From Paradevosia shaoguanensis (GTDB lineage: Bacteria; Pseudomonadota; Alphaproteobacteria; Rhizobiales; Devosiaceae), in NCBI RefSeq assembly GCF_016801025.1, contig NZ_CP068983.1, forward strand, positions 1,550,001 to 1,614,000: a DNA stretch of 64,000 nt, given 5' to 3'. The translations under genes and the position numbers were made by a program. This document shows, in pieces, positions 35,292 through 43,200 of the stretch. Within the stretch, counting starts at the first letter, position 1, and every line of letters begins with the position of its first letter. The notes under the pieces were generated by a model, which saw nothing but the letters and a program-made list of their open reading frames with translations, was not told the origin of the DNA and did no database searches.

Positions 35292-35963
35292 ATGACGCAG
35301 GAGCTGCCCAACCAATATATCTACACGCCCCCCATGGAGCCGTATCTGACGGTGATCCATGAGGACGAGGACATCATCGTCCTCGACAAGCCCTCGGGCC
35401 TGCTTTCCGTTCCGGGCAAGCCCGAAGAGCTCAAGGATTGCCTCGAGAGCCGCGCCCGCGAGCGTTACCCCACGGCCTCGACCATCCACCGGCTCGACAA
35501 GGACACCTCGGGCGTCGTGGTGATGGCCCTCAACAAATGGGCACACGGCCGCATCGGCATCCAGTTCGAGAAGCGGCAGACCGAAAAGTTCTACGAAGCG
35601 CGCCTCTGGGGCCTGCTTGAAGAAGACCGTGGGCGCGTCGACCTGCCGCTCGCCACCGACTGGGAGCGCAAGCCGCGCCAGCGCGTCGATTTCGAAAACG
35701 GCCGCCCCTCGCAGACGGATTGGGAAGTCCTTTCGCGCGAAGGCAACATCACCCGCGTCAAGCTGATGCCGATCACCGGCCGCACGCACCAGTTGCGCGT
35801 CCACATGCTCAGCCTGGGGCATCCGATCGTCGGCGATCCCTTCTACGCCCCCGAGGAAGCCCTCGCCGCCGCCGACCGCCTCCAGCTCCACGCAGAAATG
35901 CTCGGCTTCACCCATCCGCGCTCGGGCGCCCGGATGGAATTCGTCATCCCCTGCCCCTTCTGA
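35292..35963 (+). CDS. rluA: RluA-family pseudouridine synthase
   Basis: A 223-residue RNA pseudouridine synthase. The catalytic Asp is in H-R-L-D-K-D-T-S-G-V near residue 70; L-D-K-P-S-G-L-L-S-V-P-G near 31 and G-R-T-H-Q-L-R-V-H near 163 are the other family motifs. There is no S4 domain, and length fits E. coli RluA (219), which modifies 23S rRNA U746 and tRNA U32. It is the last chromosomal gene before the tRNA-Arg/ICE junction. Confidence 0.88.
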   Translation: MTQELPNQYIYTPPMEPYLTVIHEDEDIIVLDKPSGLLSVPGKPEELKDCLESRARERYPTASTIHRLDKDTSGVVVMALNKWAHGRIGIQFEKRQTEKFYEARLWGLLEEDRGRVDLPLATDWERKPRQRVDFENGRPSQTDWEVLSREGNITRVKLMPITGRTHQLRVHMLSLGHPIVGDPFYAPEEALAAADRLQLHAEMLGFTHPRSGARMEFVIPCPF

Positions 35964-36059
35964 TCACGCATCCCCCGAAAACCGGATGCGACCAGTTGCC
36001 GAACGCAATCGCATTCTATAGTTTGCGCCCAATTCAGCCGCTCCCCGCGGCATCCAGAT

Positions 36060-36103
<44 letters not shown>

Positions 36104-36203
36104 TAGTCAAGTCCGGCGAAGGCTGAAGGTGTTGGAAAAAGGTACTGATTTAACAATGGCTTGGGCGAATATCGGGTTTGCTCTTCAAGAAGCCAAAAAA
36201 CTC

Positions 36204-36393
36204 GCGTAAGCATGACGTAAGCACCTCGCGAACGGTATGCACCCGTAGCTCAGCTGGATAGAGCGCCGCCCTCCGAAGGCGGAGGCCAGAGGTTCGAATC
36301 CTCTCGGGTGCGCCATTTTCTCCATAAAAATCAAAGTATTACCGGATCTCTCTTTTTAAGAGATGCTGCTTACGCGGCGAATCCACGTAAGCA
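36204..36393. repeat. Four CGTAAGCA repeats around tRNA-Arg
   Basis: CGTAAGCA occurs at 36205-36212, 36216-36223 and 36386-36393, and inverted at 36367-36374. On each side of the tRNA one copy is preceded by G and one by A (GCGTAAGCA and ACGTAAGCA). The left pair is direct, the right pair inverted. The spacing and symmetry suggest arm-type integrase or excisionase sites. Confidence 0.5.
36239..36315 (+). tRNA. tRNA-Arg (anticodon CCG)
   Basis: A 77-base cloverleaf: acceptor GCACCCG pairs with CGGGTGC, D-arm GCTC/GAGC, anticodon stem CCGCC/GGCGG with loop CTCCGAA (anticodon CCG, decoding CGG), T-arm AGAGG/CCTCT with TTCGAAT, discriminator G and encoded CCA. It is the target gene of the ICE and remains intact. 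Confidence 0.95.
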
Positions 36394-36678
36394 GGGACAC
36401 TCATTTATCTTTCTATAACAATATCTTGTGCCTGATTCTGCTCTACCTTCATCTCAGGCGAGCACCTCGGCAGCCATTGTGTTCGCGATTACGGCTGCAC
36501 GCCTTTGTAAGCCAGACCAGTAGCCACCAGTGGGTCTTGTGAGGCTCCACGCTCGGACAGAGGCCAGATATGGGGAAAGCCTTCCCCCTGGTCGGCACTG
36601 GCGTTGCCGACGCACCCCCATCAGCGGGGAGACCCCGCAACGCCCCCTTGAGAGTGAGAGTGCGGACGGGTTTTCCGT
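36316..36678. other. Gene-free left end region of the ICE
   Basis: No gene is supported here. The first 110 bases are AT-rich and carry two of the CGTAAGCA repeats (36367 and 36386). From about 36580 the sequence is GC-rich and leads into the hairpin before ardC. Small open frames on the minus strand lack ribosome sites and protein-like composition. Confidence 0.5.
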
Positions 36679-36718
36679 GACGGGTTGAGGGCTGGAAGAG
36701 AGGCTTCCGGCGCCCGTC
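36679..36718 (+). promoter_or_regulatory. Structured leader before ardC
   Basis: GACGGG (36679-36684) pairs with CCCGTC (36713-36718), and inside it GCTGGAAG pairs with CTTCCGGC (one G-T pair), making a two-part hairpin 15 bases before ATG 36734. The same sequence block, including GTGACGGGTTGAGGG and ATCCCGATG, lies before the gene at 38411. It may be a promoter active on single-stranded DNA or a translation-control leader. Confidence 0.55.
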
Positions 36719-36733
36719 GCGGAGATCATCCCG

Positions 36734-37696
36734 ATGGCCAGACACGATTGCAGCCCCGCTGACGGTGGCGCGCGCAGCAGCCTTTACGACGACATCACCA
36801 GCAAGATCATCGCCGAGTTGGAGCAAGGGCGTCTGCCCTGGGTCCAGCCTTGGGGTGCATCGCCCGATACCGCCCCGCTGGGCCTGCCGAGAAATGCGTC
36901 AACCGGCCGGTCCTATTCCGGCATCAATATCCTGATCCTCTGGGGCGCTGTCATCCAGCATGGTTACCCTGGTCAATCGTGGCTGACTTTCCGCCAGGCG
37001 CTTTCGCTCGGCGGAAATGTCAGGAAGGGCGAGCGCGGCACCACTGTCGTTTATGCCGACCGTTTCACCCCCGAGGACGAAAAGCGCCGTGCCCGCGAGA
37101 CCGGTGAGGATGCGCATGCCATTCCGTTCCTGAAGCGGTTCACGGTCTTCAATGCCGCGCAATGCGATGGCCTGCCCGATGAGATCACGGCAGTCACGCC
37201 GCCACCGCCGCCGGGCCTGATAGAGCCTCGGGTCGAGGCGCTAATCCGGGCCACCGGCATCGACTTCCGTATCGGTGGTAATCGCGCCTTCTATATGCCG
37301 TCCCTCGACTATGTGCAGGTGCCGCCTCCGCAAGCCTATTTCGAGCCGATCAACTGGCACCGGACGGCCCTGCACGAGCTAGGGCACGCCAGCGGCCATC
37401 ACAGCCGTCTCAACCGCGATCTGACCGGCTCGTTCGGCTCGAAGAAATACGCTTTCGAGGAGATGATTGCCGAACAGGCTGCAGCTTTCAGTTGCGCCGC
37501 GCTCGGGATCGTGCCGACCGTCCGCCATGCCGATTATATCGGGTCGTGGTTGGAGGTCATGCGCGAGGATTCCCGCGCCATTGTCCGCGCGGCCTCGCAG
37601 GCCAGCAAGGCGGCGGACTGGCTGCTGTCGTATCTGCCTGCCGAGGACACCGGGGAGCCGGATGCGAGCGAAACCGACCGGAGGGCTGCGGCATGA
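36734..37696 (+). CDS. ardC: ArdC-type antirestriction / zincin protein
   Basis: A 320-residue protein with an N-terminal ssDNA-binding ArdC domain (about residues 18-140: Y-D-D-I-T-S-K-I-I-A-E-L-E-Q-G, then W-L-T-F-R-Q-A and K-G-E-R-G-T-T-V-V) and a C-terminal zincin-like metallopeptidase domain with H214-E-L-G-H218 and the downstream acidic ligand in Y-A-F-E-E-M-I-A-E. ArdC proteins protect incoming single-stranded plasmid DNA from restriction. It is the first gene of the element, suiting a leading-region position. Its stop overlaps the DUF2958 start. Confidence 0.9.
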   Translation: MARHDCSPADGGARSSLYDDITSKIIAELEQGRLPWVQPWGASPDTAPLGLPRNASTGRSYSGINILILWGAVIQHGYPGQSWLTFRQALSLGGNVRKGERGTTVVYADRFTPEDEKRRARETGEDAHAIPFLKRFTVFNAAQCDGLPDEITAVTPPPPPGLIEPRVEALIRATGIDFRIGGNRAFYMPSLDYVQVPPPQAYFEPINWHRTALHELGHASGHHSRLNRDLTGSFGSKKYAFEEMIAEQAAAFSCAALGIVPTVRHADYIGSWLEVMREDSRAIVRAASQASKAADWLLSYLPAEDTGEPDASETDRRAAA

Positions 37697-38364
37697 TCCT
37701 CCTGACCGGCGCACAGCGAGACCGTCTGCTGGCGAATGGTCGCCAGCGCGATCAGGATCACATCCCGGTCGTGAAGTTCTTCAATCCCATCGGTGAAGGC
37801 GTCTGGCTCGCTACCGAACTGGATGAGGATGACGACATCATGTTCGGCCTGGCGGATCTCGGCCATCCCGAACTGGGTTCGTGGAGCCTTGGCGAGATGC
37901 AGTCAGTCCGGCTGCCCTTCGGCATGGGCATCGAGCGCGATCTGCTGTTTACCGGCGATTTCCCGATCTCGGTCTGGGCCGAGGCCGCCCGCGAGACTGG
38001 CAGCATCCGCGCCGCCGAGCGTCTGCTCTACCGCGTCGGCGCGAGCTTTGTCCTATGCAGATGCCACCGCCTTCGCCGCCAGCCTTGCCGCCACGCTGAT
38101 GGTTTCGATCGTTGTGTTCCAGGCTGGAGACGGCACCCACGCCGCTTGCCCCGCCGCCGAGTTCGACGGCGACGACGACATGGTGAAGCTGGAGCTGGAC
38201 CCGTGGGAGTAAGGCGCGAAAGCGCCTCATCCTCGACGGCCCGAACGCGGCAGCCCGCGCTTCGGGCCTTCAGCTTTGCGATGGTTGCCCATCGCCAGCA
38301 GCGGAACCGGGGCGCGCCCCGGTCAGAGAGGAAGAGTGCGGGCCGTTCGGCAGTGACGGGTTGA
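37693..38364 (+). CDS. DUF2958 protein, 3' part frame-disrupted
   Basis: Residues 1-110 are a full DUF2958 domain: L-L-T-G-A-Q-R-D-R-L-L-A-N-G, P-V-V-K-F-F-N-P, W-L-A-T-E-L-D-E-D-D-D-I-M-F-G-L-A-D-L-G and I-S-V-W-A-E-A-A-R-E-T-G. DUF2958 proteins usually end about there. This frame runs on to 38364 with Arg/Pro/His-rich, non-protein-like sequence, while another frame from about 38050 to the stop at 38210-38212 looks coding (A-T-A-F-A-A-S-L-A-A-T-L ... L-D-P-W-E). A single-base change near 38040-38055 would join them. The ATG overlaps the ardC stop. Function unknown; the family travels with antirestriction genes. Confidence 0.65.
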   Translation: MILLTGAQRDRLLANGRQRDQDHIPVVKFFNPIGEGVWLATELDEDDDIMFGLADLGHPELGSWSLGEMQSVRLPFGMGIERDLLFTGDFPISVWAEAARETGSIRAAERLLYRVGASFVLCRCHRLRRQPCRHADGFDRCVPGWRRHPRRLPRRRVRRRRRHGEAGAGPVGVRRESASSSTARTRQPALRAFSFAMVAHRQQRNRGAPRSERKSAGRSAVTG

Positions 38365-38396
38365 GGGTCGGAGAGAGAGGCTCACCGGCGCCCGTC
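38355..38396 (+). promoter_or_regulatory. Structured leader before the 38411 gene (copy of ardC leader)
   Basis: GACGGG (38355-38360) and CCCGTC (38391-38396) form the outer stem; GTCGG and CCGGC form a weaker inner stem. The block GTGACGGGTTGAGGG, GAGAGGCT, CCGGCGCCCGTC and TCATCCCGATG is shared with the leader at 36679. The outer stem is identical, the inner stem has changed. Confidence 0.5.
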
Positions 38397-38410
38397 ATGG
38401 AGTCATCCCG

Positions 38411-38959
38411 ATGACCTTTGCCCGTTCCGAAACCTTCCGTTCTATCGGTCATATTCTGGCTGCCGATGTTCTGCCCGCGCTTTATCGGTCGCAAAAGCTG
38501 CCGCTGCGCATCTCGTGCCTCGGCGTCGCCAGCTATGACGCCAGTGACGCGGCGAGCACTTTCGACCGCATGATCCCGCTTGGCGAATGCCCGTCACCGG
38601 AAGAGGCCATACAGGCCGCAGCCTTGCGCTTGTCGCGCGGAGATATTTGTACGGGGCCGGACAGCTTCCCGTATTTTCAGCCGCACATCATGCTCATTCA
38701 GGACCGAGATCAGCGCCTCGTCCTCGCCGGTGAAATCCGCGCCGGCATTATCCTCTGGCAACAGCCAGTCGCATCCGATGCCGAGGCAAGCAGGATTGTG
38801 ACCGAGGCCAGTAGCCTGCGCGGCACGGCGTTTCGGACATCAGATCCCGCCGAGGCGAGACGATTGCGTTACCGCGCCGCTGCGCTGGAAGCCCGGTTGG
38901 TCGATCCCAGCTGGCGCGAAGCCGCAGCCGATCTGCTCCGTCTGCCGCAGGCCGCCTGA
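38411..38959 (+). CDS. Hypothetical ICE protein (182 residues)
   Basis: I do not recognise this protein. It is 182 residues, soluble, with a mixed alpha/beta first 120 residues (I-G-H-I-L-A-A-D-V-L-P-A-L-Y, then P-L-R-I-S-C-L-G-V-A-S-Y-D) and a helical Ala/Arg-rich end. The ATG follows the second copy of the ardC-type leader, with ATGGAG upstream, so it is probably expressed together with ardC early in transfer. An antirestriction or anti-defence role would fit the position but is not shown. Confidence 0.7.
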   Translation: MTFARSETFRSIGHILAADVLPALYRSQKLPLRISCLGVASYDASDAASTFDRMIPLGECPSPEEAIQAAALRLSRGDICTGPDSFPYFQPHIMLIQDRDQRLVLAGEIRAGIILWQQPVASDAEASRIVTEASSLRGTAFRTSDPAEARRLRYRAAALEARLVDPSWREAAADLLRLPQAA

Positions 38960-39024
38960 GCTTCACCCATTCCGTTCTATTCGGCTCGGCCATACGCCGG
39001 GCCATGTCATGTCCGGAGACTGTC

Positions 39025-39441
39025 ATGGCCGACTATTACACGCACTTTTCCTGCCTGCTCGAAGTGGGCACCCCCGAAAACGCCGCTCGCGCACTCGATC
39101 TCTACAACGCTCTGGCTGCTGAAAATGCTGCCGAAGACCCGCCCTCGGACGGCTTCCTGCTATCGATCCAGCCCGAACATGGCGGCACGCAGCTCTGGAT
39201 GCGCGATGACGTCACCGGCGATCCCGAGCATGTCATCCAGTTCGTCAAGCGATGCGCCGCCGAGTTCAGCCTGAGCGGATTATGGGGTTTCCAGTACGCA
39301 AATAGCTGCTCGAAGCCACGCATCGACGGGTTCGGCGGCGGGGCGCATGTCCTCGATCTCGCCACCGGCGAGACTGTGGACTGGATCTATACCGATGGAT
39401 GGCTTTCGACGGTGCTGGAGGGAGGCGATCCCTATGCCTGA
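39025..39441 (+). CDS. Hypothetical ICE protein (138 residues)
   Basis: A 138-residue acidic protein, beginning M-A-D-Y-Y-T-H-F-S-C-L-L-E-V-G and containing G-T-Q-L-W-M-R-D-D near residue 55 and a glycine-rich G-F-G-G-G-A-H-V-L-D near 105. I know similar genes only as conserved unknowns in alphaproteobacterial ICEs and plasmids. GGAG lies 8 bases before ATG 39025. It overlaps the next gene by 8 bases, so both are co-translated. Confidence 0.72.
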   Translation: MADYYTHFSCLLEVGTPENAARALDLYNALAAENAAEDPPSDGFLLSIQPEHGGTQLWMRDDVTGDPEHVIQFVKRCAAEFSLSGLWGFQYANSCSKPRIDGFGGGAHVLDLATGETVDWIYTDGWLSTVLEGGDPYA

Positions 39442-40078
39442 GATCATCGAAACAACCGTCTATCGCCTCAACGAATTGTCCGATGCGGCGAAGGACAAGG
39501 CCCGTTCCTGGTATCGTGAGGGAGGCTTCGACTATGACTGGTACGATGCCGTCTATGAGGATTTCCAGCGCATCGCGGAAATCCTCGGCGTCGATTTCAA
39601 AACGCGCACCGTCCGCCTGATGGGCGGGGGTAGCCGTCAGGAACCGTGCATCTGGTTCCGGGGCTTCTGGTCGCAAGGGGACGGCGCCTGTTGGGAGGGC
39701 AGATACAGCTACGGCAAGAACGCATCGGCCGAGATCAGGACTTATGCGCCCAAGGACACCGAACTGCACCGCATCGCCGATGCCCTTCAGGCGATCCAGC
39801 GCCGCAACTTCTATCAGCTTCGCGCCGATGCCAGCCATCGCGGCCATTATTATCACGAATACTGCATGTCGATCTCGGTCGAGCGAGACAGCTCGACCTG
39901 GCAGGATATGACCGCCGATGCCGAGGAGACCCTCATCGAGGCGTTGCGCGATCTGGCCCGCTGGCTCTACCGCCAGCTTGAGCGCGAATATGATTATCTG
40001 TCCTCGGACCAAGCGGTCGATGAAACCATCGCCGCCAATGAATACACGTTCACCGAAGCCGGTCGCCGCTTCGGATGA
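39434..40078 (+). CDS. Conserved ICE/plasmid protein of unknown function (214 residues)
   Basis: A 214-residue protein rich in aromatic residues (W-Y-R-E-G-G-F-D-Y-D-W-Y-D-A-V-Y, G-F-W-S-Q-G-D-G-A-C, H-R-G-H-Y-Y-H-E-Y-C). Close relatives occur on many alphaproteobacterial mobile elements, where I recall a loose annotation as an antitoxin-like protein; there is no toxin partner here to support it. It overlaps the preceding gene and is followed by a strong terminator, so it ends the ardC-side operon. Confidence 0.72.
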   Translation: MPEIIETTVYRLNELSDAAKDKARSWYREGGFDYDWYDAVYEDFQRIAEILGVDFKTRTVRLMGGGSRQEPCIWFRGFWSQGDGACWEGRYSYGKNASAEIRTYAPKDTELHRIADALQAIQRRNFYQLRADASHRGHYYHEYCMSISVERDSSTWQDMTADAEETLIEALRDLARWLYRQLEREYDYLSSDQAVDETIAANEYTFTEAGRRFG

Positions 40079-40096
40079 TCCCGAGAAGACACTGAC

Positions 40097-40129
40097 AAGC
40101 GCCCCGCCGTCCGGTCGGGGCGCTTTTTT
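40097..40129 (+). terminator. Intrinsic terminator after the 39434 gene
   Basis: GCGCCCCG (40099-40106), a 9-base loop and CGGGGCGC (40116-40123) make a perfect 8-bp G/C stem followed by TTTTTT. It closes the ardC-side gene group and isolates it from the SNO gene. Confidence 0.93.
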
Positions 40130-40236
40130 CATGATGCGCTTCGAGAGTCAGAGGTGGGCCGGGAGGGGTTAAGTCCAGGCGGTCGAGAGAGAGCGCTGTC
40201 CGGGCTTGTCCTTCCCGCTCTCCTGAGGTTCCCAAC

Positions 40237-43200
40237 ATGAACATGGCTTTTCCCGTGACCGATCCGGTCACGCCGCTGGCGGCTGCGCCCGCAATCCTGG
40301 CTGCGGCCAATCATCTGCTCCCCCACCTCGAACGCGGCCAGCGCGTCGATGCCGTGACATTGCGCGGTGCGATGGAAACGGCCTTCGGCGCGTCGGACGC
40401 TACCGGCGCCTGGGACTGGAAGCTGGCTTATGAGGCGTGCGAGGTCGCCACAGTTCTCTTCCTGCGCAAATACGGAAAGGCCCTTTTCCGTAAAGCCGTG
40501 TCTCCGGCTGCACGGATTTCCGTGCTGGCAAAGATCGCGGCGCTGTTGCCCACGCAGACCCGGCGTTCCGAGGAAAGCCAGAACTTCCAGCAATTTTCGA
40601 CGCCGATCCCGCTCGGCCTTGCCGCTCTGACGGCTGCCGCAATCACGCCTGATGACAGGGTTCTGGAACCATCGGCTGGCACCGGCCTTCTGGTGATCCT
40701 GGCGCAGACCATCGGCGGCTCGTTGATCCTCAATGAACTCGCAGATACCCGCGCCGATCTTCTTACTCAGCTCTTTCCGGCCTTTGCCGTCACCCGGTTC
40801 GACGCCGCCCAGATCGACGATCATCTGGCCCCGGATGCCGTCCCGTCGGTGGTGCTGATGAACCCGCCATTCTCGGTTATGTCCAATGTCAGCAGGCGTG
40901 TCGCCGATGCGGCCTACCGTCATGTTGCCTCGGCGCTGGCCCGCCTTGCTCCCGGCGGTCGGTTGGTGACGATCACCGGCGCTGGCTTTGGCCCCGAAGC
41001 TCCGGCATGGCGGGACGCTTTCATTCGCTTGCAGGCCCGTGGTCGCTTGGTGTTCAGCGCTGCCGTCGATGGCGCGGTTTACGCAAAGCACGGCACCACG
41101 ATCGACACGCGGCTGACCGTGATCGACAAGCTGCCCGCCGACGATCCGACCAGTTTCCCGGCCTCTCCAGGGATCGCGCCGGATGTTGCTACGCTGATCG
41201 AATGGATCGAGGCGCATGTCCCGCAGCGTTCGCCGGTATCATTGCCGAAGATCGTGGTGCCTGCTTCGACCGCCGCGCCAAAAACCGTGCGAGGCTATCT
41301 GGCCCGCTCGGCAGCACCGCGGCCTGCCGCTGCTCCGGACAACGATCTCGAGGGCGTCGAACTTGCCTATGAAACCGTGGACTGGTCGCCACCGGAAGGC
41401 ACTCGCCTGTCCGACGCGATCTATGAGGAGTATGCGCTGCAATCGCTGCGCATTGCTGGCGCGCAGCCGCATCCGACCAAGCTGGTGCAATCCGCCGCCA
41501 TGGCCTCGGTCGCACCGCCCAGACCTTCATACCGGCCCATGCTTCCCGCTGACATCTTTGCGCGTCTGTCGGACGCCCAGCTTGAAACGGTGATCTATGC
41601 CGGTGAAGCCCATGCCGATCATCTCGCCGGCGCATGGACCGTGGACGAGCATTTCGACAATGTGAGCGCCGCGCCCGAGGATGCTGCTGGATCGATCCGC
41701 TTTCGCCGGGGCTTCATGCTCGGTGACGGAACCGGCGCTGGCAAGGGTCGCCAGTCCGCCGCCATCATTCTCGACAACTGGCTTCGCGGTCGGCGCAAGG
41801 CGATCTGGATCTCCAAATCCGACAAGCTGATCGAGGACGCGCAGCGCGACTGGTCGGCGCTCGGCATGGAACGGTTGCTGGTCACGCCCCTGTCACGCTT
41901 CCCTCAAGGCGCAAAGATCACGCTGTCGGAAGGCATCCTTTTTACCACCTATGCCACGCTACGCTCCGACGACCGGAGCGAGAAGGTTTCCCGCGTCAAG
42001 CAGGTCGTCGAATGGTTGGGGTCCGATTTCGATGGAGCCATTATCTTCGACGAGAGCCATTCCATGCAGAATGCCGGTGGCGGAAAAGGTGAACGCGGTG
42101 ATGTCGCCGCCTCGCAGCAGGGACGTGCGGGCCTGCGGCTTCAGCACGCGCTGCCCGACGCCCGCGTCGTCTATGTCTCGGCGACTGGCGCCACCACCGT
42201 CCACAATCTCGCCTATGCTCAGCGCCTCGGCCTCTGGGGCGGTGAGGACTTTCCGTTCCAGACCCGCGCCGAGTTCGTCGAGGCGATCGAATCCGGTGGC
42301 GTTGCGGCCATGGAGGTCCTGGCCCGCGACCTGCGATCTCTCGGCCTCTATACCGCCCGCTCACTCTCCTATGATGGCGTCGAATATGAACTGATCGAGC
42401 ATCAGCTCACGGACGAACAGCGGCACATCTACGACTCATATGCTGCCGCCTTCGCTGTCATTCATGGGAACCTGGACGCGGCCATGGAAGCCGCCAACAT
42501 CACCGGCAGCGAGGGGACGCTGAACCGGCAGGCCAAATCCGCCGCCCGTTCGGCCTTTGAAAGCACCAAGCAGCGCTTCTTTGGCCATCTGCTGACCTCC
42601 ATGAAAACCCCGACCCTGATCCGGTCCATTGATGCCGATCTTGAAGCGGGCCATGCGGCCGTCATCCAGATCGTCTCGACCGGCGAAGCGCTGATGGAAC
42701 GGCGGCTATCCGAGATCCCCACCGAGGAATGGAACGATATTTCCGTCGATGTCACGCCGAGGGAATATGTAGGCTCGTATTTGCAGCATTCCTTCCCGGT
42801 GCAGCTCTATGAGCCGTTTACCGATGGCGAGGGGAACCTGTCGTCACGCCCCGTCTTCCGCGATGGTCAGCCGGTGGAATGCCGCGAAGCGGTGGCGCGG
42901 CGCGACGAGATGCTGGAACAGCTGGGGTCGCTTCCGCCTGTCCCCGGTGCGCTCGACCAGATCGTCCAGCGTTTCGGCACAGATATGGTGGCGGAGGTCA
43001 CAGGGCGTTCACGCCGGATCGTGCGCAAGGGCGACGGGGCATCGGCCCGCCTTGCGGTCGAGAACCGTGCGCCTTCTGCCAACCTTGCCGAGACTTCGGC
43101 CTTCATGGATGACCAGAAGCGCGTCCTGATCTTCTCGGATGCGGGTGGCACGGGGCGCAGCTATCACGCCGAACTCTCGGCGAAAAACCAGCGGCTGCGC

